A stretch of DNA of 64,000 nucleotides from JAYREN01 sp963663375 (GCA_963663375.1 OY760195.1:2294001-2358000), one strand, 5' to 3'; shown: positions 7,874 to 19,678, counted from the stretch's first letter. Program-made: numbers and translations. Notes: a model not told the origin generated them from the sequence alone.

Positions 7874-8220
7874 AAACGCCCCTCAGGGGCGGGGCTCACG
7901 ACGGTGCATTGGGATGTCCAGAAAGCTCTGGTAGTGCGGTTCTAGGCAAGGTAGGTCACCGGTCTGACTCCGCCCTTATGCCTACTTAGCACCTACCAAA
8001 AAGGGGCGTTTTGAATTGGAGGAAGGGGCGCCCCTGGGGCGCGACAGAGAAAACGCCCCGTATTGGGTGGGGGCGGGGGCGCCGGACGGTGCCCTGTGGG
8101 AAGGCTAAAGGCTGAGGTGGTGCGGATCTAGGTAGGGCGGGTCACCTGGTTCGGTCCGGCAAAGTGCCTATATACCACCTATGCTGCACATACCTTATAC
8201 CTACGCTTAGGGGGCGTTTT
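7873..8220 (+). repeat. Two tandem, diverged units each bounded by a 10-bp inverted repeat
   Basis: This region of about 420 bases without a gene is not random. Unit 1 (7873-8012) and unit 2 (8050-8220) each begin with AAAACGCCCC and end with GGGGCGTTTT, followed by TTGGAGG-like sequence after each. Inside, both carry matching blocks: ACGGTGC, then GTGCGG-TCTAGG, then GGTCACC-GGT, then TGCCTA and ACCACCTA/GCACCTAC. The shared order with drifted sequence suggests an old duplication of a structured RNA, operator array or MITE-like element. The first arm overlaps the XRE stop codon. Confidence 0.7.
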
Positions 8221-8291
8221 GAGTTGGAGGGTAGGGGGGAAACAGGAATCGCCGCCTCTCGGTCTGGTCGGGTCTGGGCTAGGCTGAAGGG

Positions 8292-11159
<2,868 letters not shown>

Positions 11160-11616
11160 AGTCGAAATCCCGATCCAGCAGGGGAAACTCAGCAGGTTCA
11201 AAAAGCGTTGAAATCACGGAGAATTGTGGCCGTGGTGGGGAATATTGAAGCCCCAGGGGGATTTGACTCTCCATTTTTCGAAATTTATCTCATTCAAATA
11301 TATCTGTTGTTTTGGCTTGGTTTAATTGTTGATTGTGAGGCTAGATAGCCCACTTAATGGCCTATTGTCTGTAGTGCAAGGCGTCGGCTTGCGCTATTAA
11401 CAACCTTTTTTTTGTAGAGATTAGATAATTCTAGATGAGCCTGGATGGCACCACTCAGGCCTTGCCAATACCATCCGATTTCAATTCTGGGCTGCGGGCC
11501 GTTTGACGCCCCCAGCGGACAGAACCGCCAATAGTTCCGGGAATCACTAACCGCACCAGCGGTTGGGGGCTTCGTCTACCCGGAAACGACAGAAAACTCT
11601 CGGCCAGGAGGCCCCT
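11160..11616. other. AT-rich gap with one RNA hairpin and no gene
   Basis: About 457 bases between the R-M fusion and the Xis-like gene. The stretch 11270-11430 is markedly AT-richer than the surroundings (runs such as AAATTTATC and TTCAAATATAT). I see no open frame with coding character. It holds the hairpin at 11372-11396 and probably the promoter for the Xis-like gene. Confidence 0.5.
11372..11413 (+). terminator. Stem-loop followed by eight T
   Basis: TAGTGCAAG-GCGTCGG-CTTGCGCTA (9-bp stem, one wobble pair), then nine bases, then T8 at 11406-11413. It may end the R-M transcript some 215 nt past its stop or be the 3' end of a small RNA. The gap between stem and T-run weakens the terminator reading. 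Confidence 0.45.
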
Positions 11617-11838
11617 ATGAGCGCAAACCCAACTGCCCTGGTAACGCCAGAAATTCTGGCTCCTGGTAGAGCATGCCTGTCTGTGAGCGAATTCCGTGCT
11701 TCCATCGGCATCAGTCGGACAATTGCCTATCGCTGGCTCCAAGAAGGGAAGGTGAAGTTCTTCCGGGTTGGGAAACGGATTTTCATCCCAGTCTCTGAGC
11801 TTGCCGATTTCCCCGCTCGGATGACGGACCGCCCGTAA
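11617..11838 (+). CDS. Excisionase-like helix-turn-helix protein
   Basis: 73 aa. CLSVSEFRASIGISRTIAYRWLQEGKVKFFRVGKRIFIPVSEL is the HTH_17/MerR-like winged helix of Xis and AlpA proteins: helix, DNA-recognition helix ending YRWLQEG, and a wing with GKRIFIP. AGGAGG lies 5 nt before ATG 11617. In an element with a tyrosine integrase, it is the obvious candidate for the directionality factor or for a regulator of the prim-pol gene downstream. It lies far from the integrase, which is common in such islands. Confidence 0.7.
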   Translation: MSANPTALVTPEILAPGRACLSVSEFRASIGISRTIAYRWLQEGKVKFFRVGKRIFIPVSELADFPARMTDRP

Positions 11839-11911
11839 TTCCTGCGGCTGTCCTGGAGGCGCCTGGAAGTAGGTGCCTTCGGTCTCCTTCCTGGCTCGCC
11901 CCAGATCGCTC

Positions 11912-11934
11912 CCGCCCCATTGCATTTGGGGCGG
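11912..11934 (+). promoter_or_regulatory. Perfect 8-bp hairpin or operator upstream of the prim-pol gene
   Basis: CCGCCCCA-TTGCATT-TGGGGCGG lies between the Xis-like stop and the prim-pol start. There is no T-run after it, so an operator or leader hairpin fits better than a terminator. Confidence 0.4.
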
Positions 11935-11961
11935 TTCGGCGGGGCTTCTTTCGGTTTGCCA

Positions 11962-13164
11962 ATGCTGACCACTTCTTCCGTGGACGAAGCCGCCGCCTTC
12001 ATCCTTGGGTTGGCCCAGGAGGGTGTGGTTTTCGTCAGGCTGCACCCGAATACAAAGCAGCCGCAGCGTGGTTTTGACTATTTCCGGGCACTCCACAAGC
12101 GGCTTGGGTGCCCAGAGGACCGCGTGCTGCGCGCTCTCTCGTGGCTTCGCGAGGGCGCGGGCACGGGATACCTAATTGGGGAGTCAGGGCTTTATGTTGT
12201 GGACGCCGACGATGCAAAGGCCGTTGCGTGGATGAACGAGGTCATGGCCGAAAGTCGGATCTTCTGTCCGATGGTCTCAACGCCCTCGGGGGGGCGGCAC
12301 TACCTTATGCGCCTACCCCCAGATTGGGCCTCTCGCCCGCTGAAATGCCATACACGACCCCCAGACGCGCAAAACAACAAACAAAAGTGGGACTTCAAGC
12401 TGTCGGGAAACACCCTCCTGGTTGCACCTGGAACACGGCGCGATGGGCGGGCTTATACGCCTCTAACTGCCTGGTCTTCCCCTCCCCCCGTGGATCCGAC
12501 ATTATTTGCCCCAGCGGAAGCTCTGGTGCCGGATCCAAGGCTCTGGCAAATGGCACCTGGGGACGACAAACGACGAAGGACGCGGGCCTGGATCTACCTT
12601 CGGAACTGCGCGAGGGTCTCCCGAAGCGGCAGTCATGGGCGGGATACCTTGATGGGGGTCTGCACCCACCTCACCCGATTTTTGGGAGTTCCAGTCCCGG
12701 TGGCGTTCCACCTACTCGTCTTGCCCCAGGATGGAAAACCCGCCTGGAATAGCCGCTGTTTGAATGAAGACGGCAAAACCCCATATCCCTGGAGCCAGCG
12801 CGAATTGTTTGAAGCGTTGAAGAATAGCCTCGACCTAGTCCCAGAGGCGGGAGTCAAGGAGCACATGGCCGAAACATCACGGAAACGGCTAGAAGAGTGC
12901 TTGGTCCAATTTGGCGGGTGTCTTCGACGGGTGCATCGCCAGGACTCTGAGATCAGGGTGGAGGATGCCCAGAAAATGTTTCAGGAATGGGCAAAAGTAG
13001 AGATCTCGGCCACCACGTTTGGCGCGGCGTTAACCAAAATGGGGATTCCTCGAAAGAGGGGCCTTCGAAAAGGGGAAAAGGTCCGCCTGATTCCAGGTGT
13101 GGACGCTGGGGAAGTCGGCAAGATCCTGGAGGTTTCTTCCCCCCCTACACCCCCAGCCTCATAA
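11962..13164 (+). CDS. Bifunctional primase/polymerase (prim-pol) protein of the element
   Basis: 400 aa. The N-terminal domain shows the archaeo-eukaryotic primase pattern: GLYVVDADD gives the metal-binding acidic pair, and STPSGGRHYLMRL gives the conserved Ser-Gly-Gly-x-His. The C-terminal half (about 230-400) has helices and a winged-helix-like end but no helicase Walker motif. Such proteins prime replication of plasmids, phages and integrative elements. I prefer ATG 11962; a TTG at 11920 lies in the hairpin upstream. No clear ribosome site, so the exact start is uncertain. No separate helicase gene was seen. Confidence 0.72.
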   Translation: MLTTSSVDEAAAFILGLAQEGVVFVRLHPNTKQPQRGFDYFRALHKRLGCPEDRVLRALSWLREGAGTGYLIGESGLYVVDADDAKAVAWMNEVMAESRIFCPMVSTPSGGRHYLMRLPPDWASRPLKCHTRPPDAQNNKQKWDFKLSGNTLLVAPGTRRDGRAYTPLTAWSSPPPVDPTLFAPAEALVPDPRLWQMAPGDDKRRRTRAWIYLRNCARVSRSGSHGRDTLMGVCTHLTRFLGVPVPVAFHLLVLPQDGKPAWNSRCLNEDGKTPYPWSQRELFEALKNSLDLVPEAGVKEHMAETSRKRLEECLVQFGGCLRRVHRQDSEIRVEDAQKMFQEWAKVEISATTFGAALTKMGIPRKRGLRKGEKVRLIPGVDAGEVGKILEVSSPPTPPAS

Positions 13165-13235
13165 AGCAGCAACCCGGTCCACGAAGGGGTGCCAGTTGCT
13201 GCTTCGGTCTTAAATAAAGCAGCAACCCGGTCCAC
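13161..13235 (+). repeat. Two identical 22-bp repeats around a 9-bp inverted arm
   Basis: 13161-13182 and 13214-13235 are identical (starting ATAAAGCAGC). Between them GTTGCTGCT (13195-13203) is the complement of AGCAGCAAC inside each copy, so a hairpin can form with either copy in a switch-like way. Position just at the end of the prim-pol gene suggests a replication-origin iteron, a terminator or an RNA switch. Confidence 0.6.
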
Positions 13236-13308
13236 CTTCCCGACCGGCGGAGGCCACATCGCATGCACCTCACACAAACCTTCGGCTCCTGTCTCCTCCG
13301 CTGCAGGG

Positions 13309-13965
13309 TCAATTCAAGGCGAACTCCTTTGGACCCCCTGGCCCGGCGACCATCCACTCCGATGGTGCTGGCCGAAGTAGGTGGTGCAGGTCTGCCTCGG
13401 AAGTGTCCGGATCCAACCAGGCGCCCCATTCCGACGGCCCCAGGATCGCAGGCATCCGGTGGTGAGGCAGCTCGGCGATCAGCTCATTTGGCTCCGTGGT
13501 GATCACGGTCGCCGTGTCGTGGTGGATGCCGGTCTCCGGGTCCTGCCAAGGCCCCCATAGCCCGGCGAAAACGAAAAGGTCCCCGGTGGTGGGAGTGATG
13601 GTGCATGGGGTGCCCTTCTTGCTCCCCGGGGCCTTCGGCCACTCGAACCAACCGTTGACCGCAATCAGGCACCGCTGGCTCCTGAACGGCTTCAAGTAGA
13701 GTCTGCCGGTGGCGATCTTGTCGGCACGGGCGTTGAAGCTGAAGTATTGGCTGATGAAGGCTCGGCTGGGTGCATTCGGCGGGAGGAACCCCCAGAGATA
13801 GCTCGCGGCCACCCGGGCGCCACCCACCAGCCGGACTCCGGGGATGGCGTTGGTCGGGGAGACGTTCGGGTTGGGGACAGCCCAGTCCTTCGTTTCCCCA
13901 GCTGCATCGAGGTGCTCCAGCACGAGGCCTTCGATGCCCTTCCTCACCCCCACCCGACCACACAT
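13309..13965 (-). CDS. SRAP domain protein (YedK/HMCES-like)
   Basis: 218 aa. MCGR at the very start supplies Cys2, the residue that crosslinks to abasic sites in single-stranded DNA. WFEW supplies the conserved Glu, and HHRMP the His. These proteins shield abasic sites during replication and self-release. The start is fixed at 13965 because Cys2 must be exposed after Met removal; GGGAG is 5 nt upstream. It is divergent from imuB (276 nt between starts), and SRAP genes often neighbour imuB-dnaE2, which supports a shared DNA-damage role. Confidence 0.88.
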   Translation of the reverse strand: MCGRVGVRKGIEGLVLEHLDAAGETKDWAVPNPNVSPTNAIPGVRLVGGARVAASYLWGFLPPNAPSRAFISQYFSFNARADKIATGRLYLKPFRSQRCLIAVNGWFEWPKAPGSKKGTPCTITPTTGDLFVFAGLWGPWQDPETGIHHDTATVITTEPNELIAELPHHRMPAILGPSEWGAWLDPDTSEADLHHLLRPAPSEWMVAGPGGPKEFALN

Positions 13966-14241
13966 GAGATCTCCCGCTATCGGCCCCATCATGCCCCTGA
14001 TCACCTACTGGCGGGCTCCCTCTGTGGCGGAATGCGGGAGGGCACTCTGTCCGGGTTCAACTTTCTTGCCCCCTTAATTCCCCACCCCGCGTCCATTCAG
14101 GTCCCTCAGCAACTCCAGCGGTATCGCGGTTCGTGATGGCACGCCCCCTACACCAGGCAGATGGCGGAGAATTAAGGGTGGCGGTTTCGTCAAAATTTCG
14201 CCATCCTTGGATCCCCCTGCTGTGGGGTCAAAGGTATTTCC

Positions 14242-15363
14242 ATGTTGGCGGTGTGGGTCCCAGAGCTTCCGTTCCAGCTCGCCCGGCTTCAGGAGCCCGG
14301 GCTGGCCGGGCGTCCGCTGGGCTTCCGCAGCCCGGAGGCTGGACGAACCCCGCGCTTGTGGATTGTTGATCGAATCGCGAGGGCGGCGGGCCTGGAGGCT
14401 GGGGTCCCAGTGGACGTGGCTCTCCATCAGGACCCCGGCCTCGTGGTCCTCGACCCGGCGCCCACTACCTGGATGGATGCCCGTGCCTGCTTGGGGCGTC
14501 ACTTGCTCGCTTTCAGCCCCCTGGGTCGCCTGGGGCGCTTCGGGGAGGGGTTCGTGGACCTTCGTGGCACGGAGCGCCTTCATGGCTCTGGGCTCGACGC
14601 TGCCGAACGGCTCCGCAGGGAACTCCTTGAGGAAGCGGGCTGGAGTGCTCACGGAGGCCTCAGCCAGAGCTACTCCGCTTCCCGATTGGCTGCCAAGGCG
14701 GAGGACCAAGTGCGGATGATCGAGGCGGGCCAGGAGGCGCCCTTCCTGGCTCCCTATCCGCTCGGAGCACTGTCGGCCTTGGAGGCGCGGTCACGAGATC
14801 GCCTCCAGCACTTTGGCCTGCACCGCGTCGCCCAGGTGCAGCCCATGGAGGTCCATGCCCTTGGTCGAATCATCCCTGCCCCGGAGGCGTTCCAGGTGCT
14901 CCGTCAGGCCCGGGGAGAAGACCAGGACAGGCTCCCTCCGCTGGAGGTCGTCCAGGCGTCCGAGACTTTGCGGAAGATCATCATGCCCCCGGCACACAAG
15001 CACGACCTGGGGTTGGCGTCGTGGGTGTGGGAGGCGGCCTGGGCTTGGCGCCTGGATGGCAGGTTCGTTCATCGTCTCCGCCTGTCCTGGTGGGATGCCG
15101 ATGACCTCCCCCACGTGTTGCCCTTCAGCCTCAACGGCGAGGATCTCTGGGCGTGCTGCCACGACCTCGAACTCCAGTTCATGGCGGGGGCTACCCGGCG
15201 CGTGCTCATCCAGCGTCTGGAGCTGGAGGCGTGGTTGGGGCCCACACCCGGCACCCCGCTCCTGCTCGCCGAGGACCACGTCCAAAAGAGGCTTGCAATA
15301 GAAGCTACTGCCCTTCGGCTCCATCGTCGCTTCGGCCACCAAGCCCTCCGCCAGGGGGCCTGA
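14242..15363 (+). CDS. imuB: ImuB, inactive Y-family polymerase-like mutasome adaptor
   Basis: 373 aa. Starts LAVWVPELPFQLARL, the ImuB signature (LWLP-type first strand), and SYSASRLAAKAED matches the family. ImuB bridges DnaE2 to the sliding clamp during translesion synthesis. Usual ImuB is 430-550 aa, so this is short. DnaE2 starts 2 nt after its stop, so the two form an operon. The usual first gene, imuA, is absent. AAAGG precedes the ATG by 7 nt. I found no LexA box in the upstream gap. Confidence 0.82.
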   Translation: MLAVWVPELPFQLARLQEPGLAGRPLGFRSPEAGRTPRLWIVDRIARAAGLEAGVPVDVALHQDPGLVVLDPAPTTWMDARACLGRHLLAFSPLGRLGRFGEGFVDLRGTERLHGSGLDAAERLRRELLEEAGWSAHGGLSQSYSASRLAAKAEDQVRMIEAGQEAPFLAPYPLGALSALEARSRDRLQHFGLHRVAQVQPMEVHALGRIIPAPEAFQVLRQARGEDQDRLPPLEVVQASETLRKIIMPPAHKHDLGLASWVWEAAWAWRLDGRFVHRLRLSWWDADDLPHVLPFSLNGEDLWACCHDLELQFMAGATRRVLIQRLELEAWLGPTPGTPLLLAEDHVQKRLAIEATALRLHRRFGHQALRQGA

Positions 15364-15365
15364 CC

Positions 15366-18269
15366 ATGGCATTGGCCCTCGGCATCTCCGCCTACAGCCT
15401 CATGGAGGGGGTCTACCTGCCCGAGGACTTGGGGAAACTGGCGCTCCACCTCGGCTATACGGATCTAGCCCTGGTGGACCGTGGGCTTCATGGCCTCCCC
15501 CGGATGCGCGAGGCCGCAGACAAGCTCGGTCTCCGGCTCCACGTCGGTTGCCGCCTGCCGTTGGGCGACGGCGAGGTCTACGTCCTCCCCTTGGACGCCG
15601 AGGGCTACACGGGCATGAATAAGGCCCTGACCGACAAGGCCCATGGGCGGTCATGGGGGTGGCCGGGCAGCTGCGTGCTCCTGGCGGACCGGTGGGGGGT
15701 GGCCTTGCAGTTGCGGGACGAAGCCCCGGAGGACGGGCAGGTGGCCATTCTCATCGGGGGGGGTGGCTGGCAGGTCGCCCAACGGGCCCGGGCCGAGGGG
15801 ATCGCAGTGGTGGGCCCCCAGGTGCTCCGATTCCTGAAGTCGGAGGGGCTGGCTATCCACAAGGTCAAACGGGCCATTGCCATGAACGCCATGCTCCAGG
15901 ATCTGAAGCCCAAGGACTACTGGGAGCCGCGCCTGGGGGCGAAAACCTGCGCGGCCTGGGAGCAGGGGCTCTCCGAGGAGGTGAACGAGGGCACGCGGCG
16001 CCTTGAAGGTCAGCTTGGCGCGTGGACATTGCCATGGGGGAAGTGGGTGCTGCCGAACCCGCCCCACCTCCACCCCGGCGAGGACGTGGGCGAGCGGTTG
16101 TGGGCCGGGGCGCGGGAGGGGATCCGTCGCCGCTACGGCGCCGTCTCCGACCCGAAGGTGCATCGCCGCTTGGAGAGGGAGATGGATCTCATCCTGCGGA
16201 AGGGCTATGGCGGCTACTTCCTGGTCATGCAGGCCATCACCCAGAATGCCTCCCGGACATGCGGGCGGGGGAGCGGCGCGGCATCCCTGCTTAGCTACCT
16301 GCTGGGCATCACCAACGTCGACCCTGTCGGGGCCAACTTGATGTTCGAGAGGTTCCTCAACGAGGACCGCGAAGACCCTCCCGATCTCGACGTGGACTTC
16401 GCCTGGGACGAGCGGGACGAGGTGCTCCAGTGGGTGTTCGAGACGTTTGGGCGGGACCACGTGGCCATGGTCGCGACTCACAACGTGTTTCAGCCCCGGG
16501 CCGCCATCCGTGAGGTTGCCAAGCTCCACTGCCGACCGGAGAGCGAGATCAGCCGTATGTCAAAGCGGCTGCGGACGTGGGGCTGGGAAGAGGAGGCCGG
16601 GCTGTCGGTGAAGCTCGGGCGGACGACTCGGACCGATGCTCCGATGCCGGACCCCTGGCCGGACATCGTCCAGATGGCATCACGGCTCGTCGGCCAGCCC
16701 CACCTGCTGTCTGTGCATCCCGGCGGGACGGTGATCACCCCCGGGCCCCTTTGGGAGCACGCGCCGAGCCAGCCCGCGCCAGCGAAGGACGGCGTCTCCA
16801 TCCTCCAGTGGGAGAAGGACGGAGTGGAGTCCTACGGCCTCGTGAAACTCGATCTCCTGGGCAACCGGTCTCTCGCTGTCGTCCGTGATGGCCTTGCGGT
16901 CCTGGAGGCACGAGGGGAGGCCCCGGAACGCCGCACCTGGTTCCCTGAGCAGGACGAGGTGACCCAGGACCTCATGGCCAGAGGCGACACCATCGGCGTC
17001 TTCTACGTGGAGAGCCCGGCCAGCCGAATCCTGCAACAGCGGGTAGGCAGAGGCGACTATGAGCATCTGACCATCCACAGCTCCCTGATTCGGCCCGCCG
17101 CCAACCGTTGGGTGGACGCCTACGTCTCCCGCACCAAGGGTGAGCCCTACGAGCCCATCCACCCGTCGCTGGACGACCTCCTGAGCGAGAGCTACGGCGT
17201 CCTGGTCTATCAGGAGGACGTGATGCGTGTGGCCCAGGGGATGGCCGGGTTCACTTACAAGCAGGCCGACAAGTTGAGGAAGGCCCTGGGGAAGAAGGAC
17301 CACGCCGCCCGCGTGCCCGACTACAAAGCCGCCTTCATGGACGGCTGTCGGGCCAACGAGATCCCCGAGAAGGGTGCCGAGGAGGTCTGGTCCATGATCG
17401 AGACCTTCACGGGCTACTCGTTCTGCAAGCCGCACTCCGCCAGCTACGCCCGGGTGAGCTACGAGAGCGGCTGGATCAAGGCCCATCACCCCGCGCCGTT
17501 CTACGCCGCCGTCATCAACAACCAGGGCGGGTTCTACCCGGCCATCGCCTACCTGGGCGACGCCCGGCGCCACGGGGTGAAGGTTCTCGGCCCTGACGTG
17601 AACGAGAGTGACGCCGGGTATGCCCCGCATGGCGACCACGCGCTCCGCGTCGGCCTCAGCTTCATCAAGGGCCTGCCCAAGGCCGACCTGGAGAAGCTGC
17701 TGGCCGCCCGGGGAGAAGGCGGCGCCTACCAGGATCCCCAAGACCTCCAAGCCCGGGCGAAGACCTCCGCGAAGGCCATGGAGCTGTTGGCCAGGGCCGG
17801 GGCCTTTGACCGCTGGGCACCCGATGGAGACCGGACCCGACTGCTCTGGGACAGCGTGGGTGGCCTACCCAAGGGTGTGGCTCCGAGGCCCACCGGGCTC
17901 GTCCAGAGGGCCAACCAGGAGTTGGAACTCCTCGGCATCACCCTGGAACTACATCCGGCGGCCCTCACCCGTGGGCAGCGGCCCGGGGAGGACTACCCCC
18001 ACCGTGCCGGACAGGTTTCCCACCGTATAGGGTGCGAGAGTCGGTTCTGGGCCCTCGTTGTGGCCGAGAAGCTCGTCCATACCAAGGACGACCAGCCGAT
18101 GCAGTTCGTCACCCTGGAGGACGAGACAGGCCTCGTGGAGGCGGTCATATTCCCCGACGCCTTCCGCCGACGGGGCCAAGGGTTCACCGTGGGGGAGGTG
18201 GTGCCCGCGAGGGGCGTAGCGGACCTTCAGGATGGGGTGGTGATTCTTCGTTTGGTCTGGACTCAATGA
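15366..18269 (+). CDS. dnaE2: Error-prone DNA polymerase III alpha (DnaE2/ImuC)
   Basis: 967 aa, translesion polymerase. The N-terminal PHP domain (AYSLMEGVYLPEDLGKLAL) has replaced histidines, as usual in DnaE2. The palm carries GRGSGAASLLSYLLGI and the catalytic PPDLDVDF. Next come the HPGG and LVKLDLLGN motifs, a helix-hairpin-helix region and a C-terminal OB fold (FVTLEDETGLVEAVIF). Slightly shorter than typical DnaE2 (about 1,030-1,100). The start is set at 15366, 2 nt after imuB; an earlier in-frame start at 15153 would lie inside imuB. The integrase gene ends convergently 20 nt downstream. Confidence 0.92.
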   Translation: MALALGISAYSLMEGVYLPEDLGKLALHLGYTDLALVDRGLHGLPRMREAADKLGLRLHVGCRLPLGDGEVYVLPLDAEGYTGMNKALTDKAHGRSWGWPGSCVLLADRWGVALQLRDEAPEDGQVAILIGGGGWQVAQRARAEGIAVVGPQVLRFLKSEGLAIHKVKRAIAMNAMLQDLKPKDYWEPRLGAKTCAAWEQGLSEEVNEGTRRLEGQLGAWTLPWGKWVLPNPPHLHPGEDVGERLWAGAREGIRRRYGAVSDPKVHRRLEREMDLILRKGYGGYFLVMQAITQNASRTCGRGSGAASLLSYLLGITNVDPVGANLMFERFLNEDREDPPDLDVDFAWDERDEVLQWVFETFGRDHVAMVATHNVFQPRAAIREVAKLHCRPESEISRMSKRLRTWGWEEEAGLSVKLGRTTRTDAPMPDPWPDIVQMASRLVGQPHLLSVHPGGTVITPGPLWEHAPSQPAPAKDGVSILQWEKDGVESYGLVKLDLLGNRSLAVVRDGLAVLEARGEAPERRTWFPEQDEVTQDLMARGDTIGVFYVESPASRILQQRVGRGDYEHLTIHSSLIRPAANRWVDAYVSRTKGEPYEPIHPSLDDLLSESYGVLVYQEDVMRVAQGMAGFTYKQADKLRKALGKKDHAARVPDYKAAFMDGCRANEIPEKGAEEVWSMIETFTGYSFCKPHSASYARVSYESGWIKAHHPAPFYAAVINNQGGFYPAIAYLGDARRHGVKVLGPDVNESDAGYAPHGDHALRVGLSFIKGLPKADLEKLLAARGEGGAYQDPQDLQARAKTSAKAMELLARAGAFDRWAPDGDRTRLLWDSVGGLPKGVAPRPTGLVQRANQELELLGITLELHPAALTRGQRPGEDYPHRAGQVSHRIGCESRFWALVVAEKLVHTKDDQPMQFVTLEDETGLVEAVIFPDAFRRRGQGFTVGEVVPARGVADLQDGVVILRLVWTQ

Positions 18270-18289
18270 TCGAGTCCAGAAAGTTGCCA

Positions 18290-19543
18290 TCACGCCGTGG
18301 CGGCCTTGGTTTTCTTGCCTGCTTTGACTTTCACACCAGCCCGAGGGGCCTGCCCAAGGAGCGCCGCGCCAATCCAATCGGCGGTTTCTTGGCTTGCGCG
18401 GCCAAGAATGCCGTCTGCGCCGAATTGGGTGTATGTGTCTCGGATTCTGCCGAGGCTGTGGCCCAGAAGTGCGTCTCCGATGGAGGCGGGGTATCCCAGT
18501 TCGTTGCAAACGGTGCAGAAGGTGCGTCGCAAATCGTGTGGGGTAACGTCGAGCAATTCGGCACGAACTCGGATGCGGTCCAATACTTTGCCGACCCCGT
18601 TGAAGGGCCGGTCGGGTGAGGCACCTGGGAAAACGAAGATGCTTAGACGCTGCTTACCGCGTTCACCCAGGATCCGCCGGAGATGGGAGTTCAAGGGAAG
18701 GACCTTTGTGCCCTCAGAGTCGGTTTTGTGCTCCTCAAAAGTCATGGTCCACCGTTCCAGGTCGATGTCCTTCCACTTCAGCCCTAGGGCTTCTCCTCTA
18801 CGAAGCCCGGAAAGGGCCAGAAACCGGAAGAAGTCAGCGTGGGCAGCCTCCAATTTTCCCTCTGAAACGAGTTCGGTCAGGGCGATCTCAAGGGCAGCAA
18901 GTTCTGCAGCCGTCAGAATCCGGGTCTTGGGTTTCTCGTCCTCTCGCTCCAGTTGGTGGCAAGGGTTGACCCCGGTGGTTCTCCACTGCTCGACCTCAGC
19001 AATGGTCAGGAGCTTTGAAAGCACGGCCATGGCCCGATTAGCCTGAACTGGGGTGGTTTTCCGAGTTTCCCGGTAGAGAGCCTTCACGTCGGCTAGGGCG
19101 AGATCCTTAACGAGTCGCTTTCCGAGGTTCGGGATGATGATATTGCGGAGGAGGCTTTCGTAGCTGTTGCGAGTGGAAGGTTTAAGGTGAGAGGCGTAAT
19201 CCTCCCGCCAGAGGTCGACCAGCATTTCCAGGGTTTTCCCGCTCCGCTCCTCCTTCATAAAGGCCTGGGGATCGCGGCCCTCCTCGTGCATTTTGCGAAG
19301 CGTGGCCGCTTTCTCGCGGGCTTCCTTCACGCTCCAGACATTGACATCGCCGATGGATACCGAGACCTTGGTGCCGCCGGATCGCTGGAATTGAACTCGG
19401 AAGGTCCCAGAGCCTGAGGGCTGGATGAGGACATGGAAACCTGGGATAAGGCTGTCCCAGACTCGATACTGCTTCCCGGTGGCTCTGAATTCGCGAACCC
19501 GCGTGTCGGTCAATTTCACGTTAGAGCGAGCTTTTTCGGGCAT
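18290..19543 (-). CDS. int: Tyrosine recombinase integrase of the element
   Basis: 417 aa. The N-terminal DUF4102-like arm-binding domain (to about 95) and SAM-like core-binding domain (100-200) precede the catalytic domain with Arg248 (SGLRRGE), Lys273, His336-x-x-Arg339, His362 and nucleophile Tyr371: the full R-K-H-R-H-Y set. The P4/CP4-type arrangement is typical for tRNA-targeting islands. Start ATG 19543 with GAGG 5 nt before it. The gene starts 139 bp from attR and reads away from it; the paired GTGCTCT sites lie in its leader, so binding there could also repress int. Confidence 0.95.
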   Translation of the reverse strand: MPEKARSNVKLTDTRVREFRATGKQYRVWDSLIPGFHVLIQPSGSGTFRVQFQRSGGTKVSVSIGDVNVWSVKEAREKAATLRKMHEEGRDPQAFMKEERSGKTLEMLVDLWREDYASHLKPSTRNSYESLLRNIIIPNLGKRLVKDLALADVKALYRETRKTTPVQANRAMAVLSKLLTIAEVEQWRTTGVNPCHQLEREDEKPKTRILTAAELAALEIALTELVSEGKLEAAHADFFRFLALSGLRRGEALGLKWKDIDLERWTMTFEEHKTDSEGTKVLPLNSHLRRILGERGKQRLSIFVFPGASPDRPFNGVGKVLDRIRVRAELLDVTPHDLRRTFCTVCNELGYPASIGDALLGHSLGRIRDTYTQFGADGILGRASQETADWIGAALLGQAPRAGVKVKAGKKTKAATA

Positions 19544-19559
19544 TTGGGCCTCGAATGGT

Positions 19560-19577
19560 GTGCTCTAAGTGTGCTCT
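19560..19577 (+). promoter_or_regulatory. Paired GTGCTCT repeats near attR (candidate integrase arm sites)
   Basis: GTGCTCT at 19560-19566 and 19571-19577, with 11-bp spacing and direct orientation identical to the pair near attL (2758-2775). They lie 17 nt upstream of the integrase start, inside its promoter region. Confidence 0.5.
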
Positions 19578-19612
19578 ACGAAGGGTGGGTTCGCGAGTGT
19601 TATGTTGTGTCA

Positions 19613-19678
19613 CCTAGTCCCTAAGTCCAATTAAATTGCCAGGTGCATGGACTAGGCAACATCCCGGATCACACCTGG
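19613..19678 (+). promoter_or_regulatory. Two interleaved inverted repeats beside attR
   Basis: CCTAGTCC (19613-19620) with GGACTAGG (19649-19656), and CCAGGTG (19639-19645) with CACCTGG (19672-19678). They lie between the integrase promoter and attR, where Xis or integrase accessory sites would be expected. Unproven. Confidence 0.35.

Noticed and set aside
7873..8220. Retron msr-msd or type III antitoxin RNA
   Set aside because: No reverse transcriptase or ToxN-like gene nearby; repeat length does not fit.
13966..14241. LexA/SOS box between the SRAP and imuB genes
   Set aside because: No recognisable CTG-N10-CAG or GAAC-N4-GTTC type palindrome was found, though the local LexA site may differ.
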